Program-made: the position numbers and the translations under genes | Shown here: positions 44,117 through 53,584 of the stretch, piece after piece | How the letters are laid out: each line of letters opens with the position of its first letter | How positions within the stretch are numbered: position 1 is the stretch's first letter | The notes under the pieces: generated by a model | The model's database searches: none | Seen by the model: only the letters and a program-made list of their open reading frames with translations | Told to the model about the DNA's origin: nothing | IMG/VR virus record: IMGVR_UViG_3300023174_000033 | Span: 372,001 to 436,000 of that record | Origin: a virus | Strand: one strand, 5' to 3' | DNA length: 64,000 bases

Positions 44117-44308
44117 ATGGAATTGAGCATAGATCAGAAAATCGCCATCAACAAGTTGCTTCGTAAATACGATGGCACGAACACATTTATACTATCTTTA
44201 CAAAAACAACTAAAGTCAGCAAAAGCTCTTAAAGTTGAAGTAAATGGTAAAATGGTAAAAATTCTTTCAGACAAACAATACTTAACAGCAGAAACAATAC
44301 TAAAATAA
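44117..44308 (+). CDS. Hypothetical basic protein, 63 residues
   Basis: The small basic product (MELSIDQKIAINKLLRKYDG, then FILSLQKQLKSAKALKVEV) looks like a helical hairpin followed by a short beta element (VNGKMVKILSDKQY). It has a good promoter and is followed after 1 bp by the next gene. A nucleic-acid or protein-binding role would fit its charge but is not shown. Confidence 0.6.
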   Translation: MELSIDQKIAINKLLRKYDGTNTFILSLQKQLKSAKALKVEVNGKMVKILSDKQYLTAETILK

Positions 44309-44309
44309 T

Positions 44310-44747
44310 ATGAATCAATTCAATCAAGATAATCTAATTTGTATTCACCTCAATATCTTTTCAACTTTTGATTTGATCGCAAGGATGTGTAAGGACAATA
44401 ATTTGGAAGTTAATCCCAAGTATCTTTGGGACTTTAAAGTAAGTGGATATCATAAAGTGTGGTTGGATAAAAATTCCTATGAGTTAATTTTTTGGACCGA
44501 ATCCTCAAATAAAAGACTCATTTGCTTGAATCAACAATACATTCAATATTTAAGGGATTTGAAATCACTAGTCCACATTAAAACTGAAAAACCACTTGAT
44601 CAAGAATATGAGACTAAACATCCTATGAAGTCTAAAAATGAAGTTAATCAAACAATAATTGATATTATATTGGATAAGATTTCTTCAAGTGGACTGGACT
44701 CATTGAGTGAACGCGAAAGAGAATTTCTAGATAAATATTCTGGTTAA
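44310..44747 (+). CDS. Hypothetical protein ending in an ILDKIxSSGxDSL motif
   Basis: Residues 1-100 (HLNIFSTFDLIARMCKDN, LWDFKVSGYHKVWLDKN) form an unknown domain. The last 28 residues, IDIILDKISSSGLDSLSEREREFL in essence, match the end of the acidic tagged protein at 19543-20139. The same helical motif ends many Bacteroidota proteins. Presence on two unrelated phage proteins suggests a transplantable peptide. It sits 1 bp after the upstream basic-protein gene. Confidence 0.6.
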   Translation: MNQFNQDNLICIHLNIFSTFDLIARMCKDNNLEVNPKYLWDFKVSGYHKVWLDKNSYELIFWTESSNKRLICLNQQYIQYLRDLKSLVHIKTEKPLDQEYETKHPMKSKNEVNQTIIDIILDKISSSGLDSLSEREREFLDKYSG

Positions 44748-44947
44748 TTTTCCCTTTTATATTTGTTTTTATATTGCAAACTATTATAATATAAATATCT
44801 TTTTTTATTTTCTTGACCATTTGGTTTAACGACCCTTTTAAATTGGTCAAATTCCGTAGGACTAGGTTTGGATAAAACATCCATATAGTCCTTTTTTGTT
44901 TTACAAGAAATTAAAAATAAAAATAAAAATAAAAATACCCACCCCAT
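44744..44947 (-). CDS. Small lipoprotein
   Basis: From the ATG at 44947 the product reads MGWVFLFLFLFLISCKTKK. This is a hydrophobic helix ending in a lipobox-like LISC, so Cys15 is the likely lipidated residue. The mature part is short and basic (QFKRVVKPNGQENKKR). A TTG start at 44974 overlapping the GT25 stop is also possible. Phage lipoproteins of this size often act in superinfection exclusion, but that is only a family-level hint. Confidence 0.55.
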   Translation of the reverse strand: MGWVFLFLFLFLISCKTKKDYMDVLSKPSPTEFDQFKRVVKPNGQENKKRYLYYNSLQYKNKYKREN

Positions 44948-44970
44948 ATAGGGTATATATTTTATAAAGA

Positions 44971-45669
44971 TCAAATATAATCTTCCTCTCTAGCGACCCT
45001 AGAATCAATTGATTTTCTCAATGAAGAATAATCCACCCAACCATTATTATTAGAAACAAGAATATCGTGACAGAATAATTGGGGCCATGTTGCAAAGGAT
45101 TTTCTTTGCTGCTGAATGTTGGTAACAAAATGTCTATCAATTTCCATAGGGAATGATTCATTATATAAATCCACCATTTCCCGCATCAATGTAGGACTGG
45201 GTGAGTAAGAATAAAGTCCCCATAAGTTTTTAGAACTAATCAAGTTAGGAGCAAAGTGTTGTCCATCAATTACACCATAACTCCACATTGAACAATCGTC
45301 AGTCAATGGAATCCAACCCAAATAAAGTAAATCATAGTCCTCAGGTATTTGTTGTGAGAACACTGAGAATAGTTCTTGTATATTTTTGTGTGGTTTTACA
45401 TCATCTTCTAAAATTAGGATTCTTTTGAAACCTCTTGATAACGCATCATTGTAAATCGAAAGGTGTGAAATTGAACAGGCAACGTAATTTTGTGTGGTGA
45501 AGTTAGAGTTGTCTAATTTTTTCCATAAATGGTTTATGACTTGACCATCACAAGCATCAAAAAATTCAAAATCGATTCCAACTTTACCCAATCTTTCTGT
45601 AATTAAGGACCTTCTATCTGAATTCCTTTTCAAAGAAAGAACGTAAATCTTATCAAAATATTCGTTCAT
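44971..45669 (-). CDS. Glycosyltransferase family 25 protein
   Basis: The 232-residue protein has the standard GT25 layout: FDKIYVLSLKRNSDRRSLI at the start, FEFFDACDGQ, CSISHLSIYNDALSRGFKRILILEDDVKP with the EDD metal motif (near residues 84-87), and a distal FVTNIQQQRKSFATWPQLF. It likely transfers a hexose to a glycan or to protein. It is a clearer family member than the one at 7109-7819, and both could modify collagen-like fibres or host surface sugars. A tiny lipoprotein gene follows. Confidence 0.85.
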   Translation of the reverse strand: MNEYFDKIYVLSLKRNSDRRSLITERLGKVGIDFEFFDACDGQVINHLWKKLDNSNFTTQNYVACSISHLSIYNDALSRGFKRILILEDDVKPHKNIQELFSVFSQQIPEDYDLLYLGWIPLTDDCSMWSYGVIDGQHFAPNLISSKNLWGLYSYSPSPTLMREMVDLYNESFPMEIDRHFVTNIQQQRKSFATWPQLFCHDILVSNNNGWVDYSSLRKSIDSRVAREEDYI

Positions 45670-45721
45670 ATTATCATTTATATTATTAAACTATAAAATG
45701 TTAAGTGAGTATAACATTATT

Positions 45722-46762
45722 ATGAATATTGAACTACAATACTTAGAACTCCTTAAAGATATATTAGAAAATGGTTGTTCAAAAGGTGATAGAACTGGAA
45801 CAGGAACTATCTCAGTCTTTGGAAGACAAATCAGGCACAAAATGTCAGAAGGATTTCCACTTCTCACAACTAAAAAAATGTATTTCAAAGGGGTTATTAC
45901 TGAACTTCTGTGGTTTTTGCGCGGAGATACAAATATTAAATATCTTTTGGACAATGATTGTCATATCTGGGATGGTGATGCTTGGGCTAACTATTCCAAA
46001 AAAGTGATTGCAAACAATTTACAACTTATTCCTGCAACGGATTTACCCAAAACAAAAGAACAATTCATTGAAAAAATCAAAACTGATCAGGATTTCGCTA
46101 ATACGTGGGGTGAATTGGGTAAAGTTTATGGACATGGTTGGCGTAATTGGAATGATAGTATTGACCAAATAGCAAACCTAATCAAAGATCTTAAGACAAA
46201 TCCAGACTCTCGTAGACTTATGGTATCCGCCTGGAATCCCTCAGATTTACCAAATCAAGTTTTACCACCTTGTCATTATGGGTTTCAAGTTTATACAAGG
46301 GAATTAAGCCTTCCTGAAAGAATGGAACTTTGGGAAAAACTTCCTAATAAAGATGTTATGGATTTTCCTATTGGCCAATTAACAGATGAACAATATCATA
46401 AAGTTTTAACAGATATTGGCGTACCTGAAAGATCTATATCTTTAATGTGGTCACAAAGATCGATTGATAGTTTGCTCGGCTTGCCGTTTAATATAGCTTC
46501 TTATGCCACACTATTAGAAATTTTAGCAAAAGAAGTTAATATGGTACCAGATGAACTTATTGGAAATCTTGGTGATTGTCACATTTATAGTAACCACATT
46601 GAACAAGTAAAAGAACAGATTTCAAGAACACCATATAAATTACCAACCCTAAAATTTGAAGTTACAAATCTACTTGAAAATTTAATGGATTGGAAACCAT
46701 CAGATTTTTCAATCTTAAATTATGAATCTCACCCAGCTATAAAAGCTCCTCTGAGTAACTAA
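45722..46762 (+). CDS. thyA: Thymidylate synthase (ThyA type)
   Basis: ThyA methylates dUMP to dTMP with methylene-tetrahydrofolate. Visible signatures are RTGTGTISVFGRQ, FPLLTTKKMYFKGVITELLWFLRGDTN, the nucleophile Cys184 in LPPCHYGFQVY, SQRSIDSLLGLPFNIASYATLL, GDCHIYSNH and the C-terminal HPAIKAPLS. At 346 residues it is longer than E. coli ThyA because of insertions around residues 90-130 and 190-230. I chose the ATG at 45722; one 24 bp upstream is possible. With RNR it supplies dTTP for an AT-rich genome. Confidence 0.95.
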   Translation: MNIELQYLELLKDILENGCSKGDRTGTGTISVFGRQIRHKMSEGFPLLTTKKMYFKGVITELLWFLRGDTNIKYLLDNDCHIWDGDAWANYSKKVIANNLQLIPATDLPKTKEQFIEKIKTDQDFANTWGELGKVYGHGWRNWNDSIDQIANLIKDLKTNPDSRRLMVSAWNPSDLPNQVLPPCHYGFQVYTRELSLPERMELWEKLPNKDVMDFPIGQLTDEQYHKVLTDIGVPERSISLMWSQRSIDSLLGLPFNIASYATLLEILAKEVNMVPDELIGNLGDCHIYSNHIEQVKEQISRTPYKLPTLKFEVTNLLENLMDWKPSDFSILNYESHPAIKAPLSN

Positions 46763-46766
46763 AATA

Positions 46767-46793
46767 AAAAACCCACCAAATAGGTGGGTTTTT
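46767..46793. terminator. Bidirectional terminator between thyA and the next minus-strand gene
   Basis: The stem AAAAACCCACC/GGTGGGTTTTT with a 5-nt loop sits 4 bp after the thyA stop. Confidence 0.85.
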
Positions 46794-46796
46794 CCA

Positions 46797-47105
46797 TCAT
46801 CCTTTCATTTCTGATATTTTATCATCAACCATTGAGTGAATTTCGTCCTCTTTCTTGTCTCTACAAGAATATTCTAACATATCAAATAGTCTGTCAGATT
46901 CGGCTTGTGTGATTTGACCATCATCAACCTTACTTACTAAATAATCATTTAGTACATCGGCGGTATTTCCGAAAAACTTTCCAATTTTTCTAAATATCTT
47001 ATCTGCTGTTTTGGAACCGATTCCACCACCTTCTCCTTTGGAACTGTATCCGTGGAAAAGTTCCTCATTTTTTCCGAATTCTTCAAATCTAGCAATCTTA
47101 CTCAT
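46797..47105 (-). CDS. Small protein with RFEEF-type N-terminal tag
   Basis: The start MSKIARFEEFGKNEELF is a looser version of the tag family. It continues with a Gly-rich segment (SSKGEGGGIGSKTADKIF), then helices (KIGKFFGNTADVLNDYL; QITQAESDRLFDMLEYS). The Gly-rich region followed by helices is reminiscent of small packaged or injected proteins, without proof. It is a single gene with a terminator. Confidence 0.55.
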   Translation of the reverse strand: MSKIARFEEFGKNEELFHGYSSKGEGGGIGSKTADKIFRKIGKFFGNTADVLNDYLVSKVDDGQITQAESDRLFDMLEYSCRDKKEDEIHSMVDDKISEMKG

Positions 47106-47158
47106 CTTTAAATACTTTAATTTATGTAATTGTATATATTAAATGTAAAAACTCTTTT

Positions 47159-47605
47159 TTACATTTTCCAATATTCCAATTTGTAAGCAAAAGTTTTTAA
47201 TATTTTAGGTAAATATTTCATTCTAACATCTTGCCAAATGAATATTTCATTCCCACCAGTTAAACCATCCATCCTAATAAAGAATTCAATAAATCCACCT
47301 TCCCATTGTTCCCAAGGATTCATTTTCCAACTCGGGTAGTGGTTTATTTTCATACCACATTTGATTGCAGTTGGTGCTTTGTGTATAACTTCATCAAATT
47401 TCAATTTTGACTCTCTCCTAGCCATACCACTGAGTTCTTCAACTCTCTCATATTCACAAAGTTTATGACCCAATCTCATAAAATCTTCATTGAACTTTTC
47501 ATCAATCACTTCAATTTGCAGAGGATGATGGACATTCATAGCCTGATGAGCTACTGAATAATCAATAAACTTTTTGAAATCGGTGTCCAAAATAACAGTT
47601 TGCAT
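47159..47605 (-). CDS. Hypothetical protein at the end of the second fibre operon
   Basis: This 148-residue soluble protein begins MQTVILDTDFKKFIDYSVAH and contains ESKLKFDEVIHKAPTAIKC and WEQWEGGFIEFFIRMDGLTG. It follows the fibre-associated genes on the same strand by 15 bp and may be a chaperone or a small virion protein. I do not recognise it. Confidence 0.5.
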   Translation of the reverse strand: MQTVILDTDFKKFIDYSVAHQAMNVHHPLQIEVIDEKFNEDFMRLGHKLCEYERVEELSGMARRESKLKFDEVIHKAPTAIKCGMKINHYPSWKMNPWEQWEGGFIEFFIRMDGLTGGNEIFIWQDVRMKYLPKILKTFAYKLEYWKM

Positions 47606-47620
47606 ACTTTATATATTAGT

Positions 47621-48100
47621 TTAAACCATTGGATTTAAAATATTTAAAATGTATTCAGCTCTTGGATAAAAACCATCAACTAAATCACCTTTGTACGATT
47701 TTGTTTTGAATCCATTTTGAGTAAAATCACCCCAATACTGATTGTTTGTTGTTTCTACCCAATAATAAAGTGTATCTGAATAGTAAGTATAGTCAAGTAA
47801 ATATTCCCTCGCATCAGTAATAAACTGTAAAAATTCTGAATCTGTCAACTGACTTCTCATATAAGATGTAACTACATCTACTTTTTGTTGTCTATTTTCT
47901 GGATTTAGTGGTGGAGTATATTCCATTGATGGGAGTGTATTAACCCACTGAAAATCTGAATTAACACATCCTGAAACTTCTTGGCCTGATATGAACCAAT
48001 CACCGTTTATATCTTGTACTGGATTAAAATAAGATGCTGGTGCAAATAATTGACCAACAAGTAAATCCTTTTGTTCTATTGTTAATTTATATAATATCAT
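47621..48100 (-). CDS. Fibre-operon protein, 159 residues
   Basis: The protein starts MILYKLTIEQKDLLVGQLF and contains YFNPVQDINGDWFISGQEVSGC and a helical RQQKVDVVTSYMRSQLTDSEF. It overlaps the fibre-tip gene by 4 bp, so the two are co-translated. Its position suggests an adhesin accessory or tail protein, similar to small proteins next to fibre tips in Bacteroidota phages. No motif fixes the role. Confidence 0.5.
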   Translation of the reverse strand: MILYKLTIEQKDLLVGQLFAPASYFNPVQDINGDWFISGQEVSGCVNSDFQWVNTLPSMEYTPPLNPENRQQKVDVVTSYMRSQLTDSEFLQFITDAREYLLDYTYYSDTLYYWVETTNNQYWGDFTQNGFKTKSYKGDLVDGFYPRAEYILNILNPMV

Positions 48101-48951
48101 ACTTGTCTAGCTAATGTTGTTTGAAAATTTTGTACTATTGTATATAGCGTTGCAACTTCTGTATCTGTTAAATCATACCCAATACTACAAAATGCACATT
48201 CTTTATCAGAAAATTGAGTAGCGGCACCATTTGAATTATTTCTAGCACCTATGTATAGGGGAAAATTTCCAAGAAAAGTTGTTACACTTGTTACATTTTG
48301 ACCTTCCCTTACACCATTTTTATAAGCTCTTCTATCAGCAAATGAAACTTTATTACCAACCCAAAATCCTTGACCACCTGAAGTGCTAGTAAATTGAGCT
48401 GCTTGAGCACCCCCACCAGAATAAAACTGAGAAGCTACCATAAGTTGTATGAATGAGGTAGCATTATTGGATCCAACTTCCGATCTAGTAGCATTTAATG
48501 TATTGGTCCTTGAATAGTATGAAATGTGGTGTCTTTCTTGTGGTATGTTATCCAGTGTATTAACATAAGTATTAGCAAAGGTGTTTGTAGCGTTGGGTAA
48601 AATACCGTTTGAAGAGTGTGTCCAACCCCCAGAAAATGTTAACCTAAAAGCTGTATCAGCATCTCTTGGGTCTTTCAAATTATATTGGTGTGCAGTAGCA
48701 TTTCCACCAACAAAGGGGTAGACAGCTAACATTTTATTCATTAATCCCGTATTAACCAAATCATAAGATAGTTGATTTATAGCAGCTTGTTGATTAGAAA
48801 CAGTTATACCAGTAATTGATATAAAATTTACAGCATAAGTGTTATAGTTACCTAATTGTCCAATTGGCATAGTTGGAAAGCTAGATGGTATGGATACTGT
48901 TCCAATAGAACCCATTCCAAAATTAAGTCTTTGTGTAAATCCTGCAAACAT
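48097..48951 (-). CDS. Probable fibre-tip or receptor-binding protein
   Basis: The 284-residue beta-rich protein has an Ala/Gln-rich helical segment (NQQAAINQLSYDLVNTGLM), then a concanavalin/LamG-like jelly roll (LAVYPFVGGNATAHQYNLKDPRDADTAF in parts; FSGGWTHSSNGIL; PLYIGARNNSNGA). The helix plus YPFVGG plus LKDPRD pattern is typical of carbohydrate-binding ends of phage fibres in Bacteroidota phages. Located downstream of the collagen-like fibre, it is the best receptor-binding candidate in this operon. Confidence 0.65.
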   Translation of the reverse strand: MFAGFTQRLNFGMGSIGTVSIPSSFPTMPIGQLGNYNTYAVNFISITGITVSNQQAAINQLSYDLVNTGLMNKMLAVYPFVGGNATAHQYNLKDPRDADTAFRLTFSGGWTHSSNGILPNATNTFANTYVNTLDNIPQERHHISYYSRTNTLNATRSEVGSNNATSFIQLMVASQFYSGGGAQAAQFTSTSGGQGFWVGNKVSFADRRAYKNGVREGQNVTSVTTFLGNFPLYIGARNNSNGAATQFSDKECAFCSIGYDLTDTEVATLYTIVQNFQTTLARQV

Positions 48952-48957
48952 AACTTT

Positions 48958-49377
48958 TTAAAAATCTCCTCCTGATGCCCAAACTGTTAATGATTGTGTT
49001 GAAGCATTTATACTAGAACTCACCCATATAGATTGACCAGGCATTAATTGTAAATCAGTGTATGTATTTATTACCCTTGCAGAAACTGCAGTAGTTGATG
49101 GTGTTGTTGCGGTAAAAAGTAATTCATCATACAATCTAGCACTTGCACTAGAACCAGTTGTATCTGTTACATAAATATAAACCAAACCAGCTGGATTACT
49201 ATTAGTATATTTACCACCTATTTGTGTTACTTTTGTTCCAGAAAAACCAGAACCACTTGTACCTGTGATTAAAAGGAAAGAATTAGCTGTGGAGGATGTT
49301 CTTGAACCACCAGTTGAATTATTTACTGTGACTAACCTATATTGAGGAGTTGATGCGAATTGTGGATTTGCTGCCAT
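48958..49377 (-). CDS. Small Ser/Thr-rich virion-type protein
   Basis: The 139-residue product is rich in Ser, Thr and Gly (SSTANSFLLITGTSGSGFSG) with a beta-sandwich rhythm and an ending MPGQSIWVSSSINASTQSLTVW. Such text is typical of phage surface or head-decoration proteins. It sits 20 bp after the fibre gene and 6 bp before the tip gene. Confidence 0.55.
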   Translation of the reverse strand: MAANPQFASTPQYRLVTVNNSTGGSRTSSTANSFLLITGTSGSGFSGTKVTQIGGKYTNSNPAGLVYIYVTDTTGSSASARLYDELLFTATTPSTTAVSARVINTYTDLQLMPGQSIWVSSSINASTQSLTVWASGGDF

Positions 49378-49397
49378 AGAATTTATATATTATTTTT

Positions 49398-52262
49398 TTA
49401 ATAGTTGTAGAACAAAAATAAATTTATTGCTGGATTATTTACACCAGTAGCACCTATTGGACCTTGATTTCCTTGTATACCAGTTGGTCCTTGAACTCCT
49501 TGTGGTCCACCAGCAGGACCAGTAGCCCCTTGTGGCCCAATAATACCATCTATTTTAGAAATTGTAATCCTTGAGTTTGGTTCATTTTGTAACCATCCAG
49601 AACCGTTTATTGTAACAGTACCAGCTTGGTCAGAATTTAAATAAGCTCTTATATCAAAGTAATCATTTTGAGCAAGTGTTATGATGAAAGAAAACATCAC
49701 AGGTTGTCCATAACTATCACTCAATAAAATACTATTTGACGAATACCTATTATTTGAGTTTGTACTTTGACCATTTTTTACACCATATACCTGTAATGAT
49801 GTTGCAAAATCATTAGCACCAAAAGTGGAAATAAAACCAGAAACAGCTACTGTGATAGTAGATGTGTTTATGTTTGTAAATGAATAAGAAGCTCCACTAT
49901 AAGTTACACCCAGAGATCCAATAGTATTTGATGTATCTATGTTTGGCCAAGGTATTATCCCCTCTGTATTGGGTGATATTGATGTGGCATTTGTTTGGTC
50001 TCCAAATCTACCTATACTTGCAAAACTTGTTCCTGCAGTTGGACCTTGAACACCTATAGCTCCTTGTGGTCCAGTATTTCCTTGTAGACCAGTTACACCT
50101 TGTGGACCAGTTACACCTTGGACTCCTTGAAAACCTTGAGGACCTTGCAGACCTTGAAATCCTTGTGGACCAGTTGTACCAGTTCCAGCACTAACTATAA
50201 ATAATGCTAAGTTATTATTATTAGAAAAGTTATGGGTTGCACTTAATAAACTAACTTTCACCTCAACATAACCAGTTTGTATAGAAGCATCCGTAGTCAC
50301 TACCCATTTTTGATAATTATTTGAATTTCCTTGGTCCTGTAAGATTAATATATCATTAACTTTTATCAAAGCCAATATAAAATCTATATCTATATTATCA
50401 TTTGTTATATGTGATATATTTAGTTGTGTTGCTGATGTCTGTGTAGCATTATCCCATAGAATATATTGACTACCAGGGTTACCACTTGTTAATGTTGTTT
50501 TGGCCTTATATAAGAAAGTATTGGTTGAACCACCAGCTGGACCTTGGTCACCTTGTGGACCTTGGTCTCCTTGAAATCCTTGTGGTCCATCAAAACCCTG
50601 AGGTCCCATATCTCCTTGTGGACCTTGGTCTCCTTGAAATCCTTGTGGTCCATCAAAACCTTGCGGACCATCAAATCCTTGCGGACCATCAAATCCTTGC
50701 GGACCATCAAATCCTTGCGGACCATCAAATCCTTGCGGACCTGGATCACCCTGTGGACCTGGATCACCCTGTGGACCTGGATCACCCTGTGGACCTGGAT
50801 CGCCCTGTGGACCTGGATCGCCCTGTGGACCTGGATCGCCCTGTGGACCTGGATCGCCCTGTGGACCTGGATCACCCTGTGGACCTGTGTTACCTTGAAC
50901 ACCCTGGAATCCTTGTGGACCAGTATTACCTTGAAAACCCTGAGGTCCAGTAAATCCTTGTGAACCAGTAAGTCCTTGATTCCCCTGTGGACCTTGTAAA
51001 CCTTGGAATCCTTGGAATCCTTGTGGACCTGTAAATCCCTGAGGTCCTTCTATACCAATAGACAATGGTACAAAAATCATATCGTGTCCATTAGTAAATG
51101 AATAACCACCATTAACATAAGTAACTGGTATTGAAACATAACTATTAGGTGTAATACTAGTTGTCCCACTAACTGTCCATTTTTGATAGTTATTTGAGTT
51201 ATTCTCATCTTGGAGTATTAAACTATCACCAGTTTTAATCAATGCTAAAAATACATCTATATCTACACCATCTCTTGTTAAGTGAGAAACATATAATATA
51301 GTTGAGCTTATTTGCGTGGCATTATTCCACACAATCTGTGAGTTATTTGGTGGAGGTGATTGTGTATTTGTTCTAGCATTATATTTGTAATAAGATACTG
51401 ATACACCATCAGCACCAGCAGCACCAGTTCCACCTTGAATACCTTGTACACCTTGAAATCCTTGTGGGCCTGTATAACCTTGAAATCCTTGTACACCTTG
51501 AAATCCTTGTGGGCCTGTATAACCTTGAAATCCTTGTGGACCAGTAGTTCCCTGACTACCAGTTGAACCTTGATTTCCAGTAGTTCCCTGACTACCAGTT
51601 GAACCTTGAGGACCAGTATTACCTTGAGCACCAGTACCACCAAAAGCACCCCCTTGAATACCTTGAAATCCTTGAGGACCAGTATTACCTTGGTTTCCAG
51701 TACCTCCACCAAGTGGTCCCTGAGCACCAGTATTTCCCTGAGGACCAGTATTACCTTGATTACCAGTACCACCACCTAAACCACCTTGAACACCCTGTGG
51801 TCCAGTATAACCTTGAAATCCTTGTGGACCTTGGATTCCTTGTACACCAGTAAAACCTTGGGGTCCCTCTGTGCCGGCACCTGTTATGACAAGACCACTG
51901 GTGGTGGTAGCAAAAATCAGTGTATAATCATCAGTACTATTATGTGTTAAAGTATATGTTGTTATTTCTTGGAAACTACCATCCAATACTTGAACTACCG
52001 GATAATATCCAAAACTATGTGTTATTGTTAATGTATCAGAAGAACTAAAAGTGCTATTTAAAATGGAGGGAACCCCACCAGATCCTTGTGGACCTTGTTG
52101 ACCTTGTGATCCAGTCTCACCATTAGCCCCTATAACACCATTTCCCCCAGAAATTTCCAAAAGATTTCCATCACCATCATAAAATTGACCATCGATATAT
52201 TGGACCATCACTGGCAATTTTTCGAAGGTTAATTGAAATATTTTATTTGGTAAATCTGCCAA
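49398..52262 (-). CDS. Second collagen-like phage fibre protein
   Basis: The 954-residue product starts from TTG and has an N-terminal capsid- or tail-docking part ([20 protein letters not shown]). A module like module C of the first fibre follows ([15 protein letters not shown]). Long Gly-X-Y tracts come next, with two copies of another module ([40 protein letters not shown]). The end has a C1q/TNF-like beta sandwich ([17 protein letters not shown] ... [13 protein letters not shown]), a usual trimerization or receptor-binding head in collagen-like proteins. It leads the five-gene fibre operon. Confidence 0.85.
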   Translation of the reverse strand: MADLPNKIFQLTFEKLPVMVQYIDGQFYDGDGNLLEISGGNGVIGANGETGSQGQQGPQGSGGVPSILNSTFSSSDTLTITHSFGYYPVVQVLDGSFQEITTYTLTHNSTDDYTLIFATTTSGLVITGAGTEGPQGFTGVQGIQGPQGFQGYTGPQGVQGGLGGGTGNQGNTGPQGNTGAQGPLGGGTGNQGNTGPQGFQGIQGGAFGGTGAQGNTGPQGSTGSQGTTGNQGSTGSQGTTGPQGFQGYTGPQGFQGVQGFQGYTGPQGFQGVQGIQGGTGAAGADGVSVSYYKYNARTNTQSPPPNNSQIVWNNATQISSTILYVSHLTRDGVDIDVFLALIKTGDSLILQDENNSNNYQKWTVSGTTSITPNSYVSIPVTYVNGGYSFTNGHDMIFVPLSIGIEGPQGFTGPQGFQGFQGLQGPQGNQGLTGSQGFTGPQGFQGNTGPQGFQGVQGNTGPQGDPGPQGDPGPQGDPGPQGDPGPQGDPGPQGDPGPQGDPGPQGDPGPQGFDGPQGFDGPQGFDGPQGFDGPQGFDGPQGFQGDQGPQGDMGPQGFDGPQGFQGDQGPQGDQGPAGGSTNTFLYKAKTTLTSGNPGSQYILWDNATQTSATQLNISHITNDNIDIDFILALIKVNDILILQDQGNSNNYQKWVVTTDASIQTGYVEVKVSLLSATHNFSNNNNLALFIVSAGTGTTGPQGFQGLQGPQGFQGVQGVTGPQGVTGLQGNTGPQGAIGVQGPTAGTSFASIGRFGDQTNATSISPNTEGIIPWPNIDTSNTIGSLGVTYSGASYSFTNINTSTITVAVSGFISTFGANDFATSLQVYGVKNGQSTNSNNRYSSNSILLSDSYGQPVMFSFIITLAQNDYFDIRAYLNSDQAGTVTINGSGWLQNEPNSRITISKIDGIIGPQGATGPAGGPQGVQGPTGIQGNQGPIGATGVNNPAINLFLFYNY
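50638..50890 (-). repeat. Exact 18-bp tandem repeats in the second fibre gene
   Basis: Two adjacent arrays encode Gly-X-Y units. One has eight copies of an 18-bp unit (GDPGPQ; on + strand GGATCACCCTGTGGACCT with A/G at one site) at about 50743-50886. The other has five copies of a GFDGPQ unit at about 50645-50735. They are nearly perfect at DNA level and so probably unstable in copy number. Confidence 0.8.
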
Positions 52263-52322
52263 ACTATTTGCTTTATTTTTATATATTAATACCGACAGAA
52301 CTCAAAAAAAATTTTAATTATT

Positions 52323-52541
52323 ATGATTGGATTTGTTAGTTACCCAACACCAAATAAAACCTATAAACATTACAAGGGAGGTTTGTATAAAGTTCTTTTT
52401 TTATCCAAACATACCGAAACGGATGAAATATTAGTAAATTACCAATCAATTCTTTTTGGTTCTTATTATTCAAGACCACTAGAATCTTGGAATTCTACAA
52501 CAGAAAGAGGTGAACCACGTTTTAAAGAAGTTATACAATGA
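52323..52541 (+). CDS. DUF1653-type small protein
   Basis: The 72-residue protein has the family pattern YKHYKGGLYKVLFLSKHTETDE, then LVNYQSI, YSRPLESWN and PRFKEV. The family is widespread in bacteria and phages, with an SH3-like barrel. Its function is not established. Its stop overlaps the next gene's ATG by 4 bp. Confidence 0.8.
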   Translation: MIGFVSYPTPNKTYKHYKGGLYKVLFLSKHTETDEILVNYQSILFGSYYSRPLESWNSTTERGEPRFKEVIQ

Positions 52542-52972
52542 TTAAGGAAAAAGAATTTATCCTGAATAAAATAAAAATTGAAGGTGATGCAAAAGAATGG
52601 AACTATACTTGTAAAAATGGTATAGAATTCAAATGTTATATTCGTAGAGTTCCAAGAAGCGGACACCTTTGTGGTTATGTGCACCTAACACCTGATAACG
52701 ATTACTTTGGTTATGAATATGATCATATACCAGTAGATTGCCATGGTGGATTGACCTATAGTTCTGACCATGATGGTGAGTGGGTTATTGGATTTGATTG
52801 TGCTCACTTTGGTGATAATAAACCATTTTATTCCGATATGGAAATCTATGGGAATGATGGTACTTATAGAGATATGGAATATCTTACTAAAGAATGTGAA
52901 TCTATTTGTGAACAATTATCAACTAAAAGTAAATCACATTATAGAACAAAAAAATTAAATGAAATATTATGA
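52538..52972 (+). CDS. Conserved phage protein with HGGLTYS...GFDCAHxGD motif
   Basis: This 144-residue protein has the conserved text VDCHGGLTYSSDHDGEWVIG then FDCAHFGDN, a family common in phages and mobile elements. His, Asp and Cys residues could bind metal. It ends YRTKKLNEIL, a short R-x-x-K-L-x-E-I-L tail like that of the tandem array proteins at 58-62 kb. Both neighbours are joined by ATGA overlaps. Function unknown. Confidence 0.75.
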   Translation: MIKEKEFILNKIKIEGDAKEWNYTCKNGIEFKCYIRRVPRSGHLCGYVHLTPDNDYFGYEYDHIPVDCHGGLTYSSDHDGEWVIGFDCAHFGDNKPFYSDMEIYGNDGTYRDMEYLTKECESICEQLSTKSKSHYRTKKLNEIL

Positions 52973-53145
52973 AACAATTTTTTTACGTATTAATGATTTT
53001 AAGCCTTTTAACCACAGCTTTTTTTGTATTTATTGGTCTTAAATTAGCTGAATCCGCAGTTCAAGAAGCATCTGCTGCTGGATTCGCTTGTGTATTTGGA
53101 ATTATAAGTAGAATTCTACAAGCAGAAGCACATAAGTCTGAATAA
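52969..53145 (+). CDS. Small membrane protein, 58 residues
   Basis: From ATG 52969 (overlapping the previous TGA), the frame begins MKQFFYVLMILSLLTTAFFV and has a second moderately hydrophobic stretch, SAAGFACVFGIISRIL. One or two membrane helices are likely, with a polar C-terminus (QAEAHKSE). The overlap with the upstream gene supports expression. Confidence 0.55.
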   Translation: MKQFFYVLMILSLLTTAFFVFIGLKLAESAVQEASAAGFACVFGIISRILQAEAHKSE

Positions 53146-53166
53146 TCAAAATAAATATATACTTCG

Positions 53167-53577
53167 ATGGAGTATATAAAATTATTTGAAAGTTTTTTTA
53201 GTGGTGGAATGCCTGAAGAAATCACCAGTGAACAATGGAATGAATTGCAAATAACAGAAAAAGATGAATATGGAGAAATAATCAAAAACTCTCCAATACC
53301 ACCTTATCTTTTTAGAGAAATTGTTGCAATTGGTGGTGCGGAAAGATACTTACCAACTAGAGAAGGTGGATCTATTCAGATGCACGGCAGAAGACCAAAC
53401 ACTAAACATTTATATGTTGTGTATTTTACACCCAAAGATGATGCTCCTTTTTATTTAATAAGATTTTCAACAGATAATAACCCACCAGAAAGAGTACAAA
53501 AGGAAAAGGGTTTTGTCAAGCTTTATGTAGCTGATGATTTTGAACAAGTGAAAAACTTTTGTAAAGAAAATCTATAA
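53167..53577 (+). CDS. MKYLKxFE-tagged family protein (MEYIKLFESFF)
   Basis: The tag reads MEYIKLFESFFSGGMPEEIT. The body has VVYFTPKDDAPFYLIRFSTD and a C-terminal LYVADDFEQVKNFCKENL, the family ending in which Cys is replaced by Ala. It is an isolated copy on the + strand, so the tag is not restricted to one operon. The HAD phosphatase gene follows 7 bp downstream. Confidence 0.65.
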   Translation: MEYIKLFESFFSGGMPEEITSEQWNELQITEKDEYGEIIKNSPIPPYLFREIVAIGGAERYLPTREGGSIQMHGRRPNTKHLYVVYFTPKDDAPFYLIRFSTDNNPPERVQKEKGFVKLYVADDFEQVKNFCKENL

Positions 53578-53584
53578 AAGTTTT

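Noticed and set aside
45691-45954. Minus-strand frame opposite the start of thyA
   Set aside because: It lies fully inside the well-supported thyA gene and has no recognisable content.
50486-51853. Repetitive + strand open frames opposite the second fibre gene
   Set aside because: Same effect of the 18-bp repeats. The minus-strand frame has a sensible domain architecture and the opposite frames do not.
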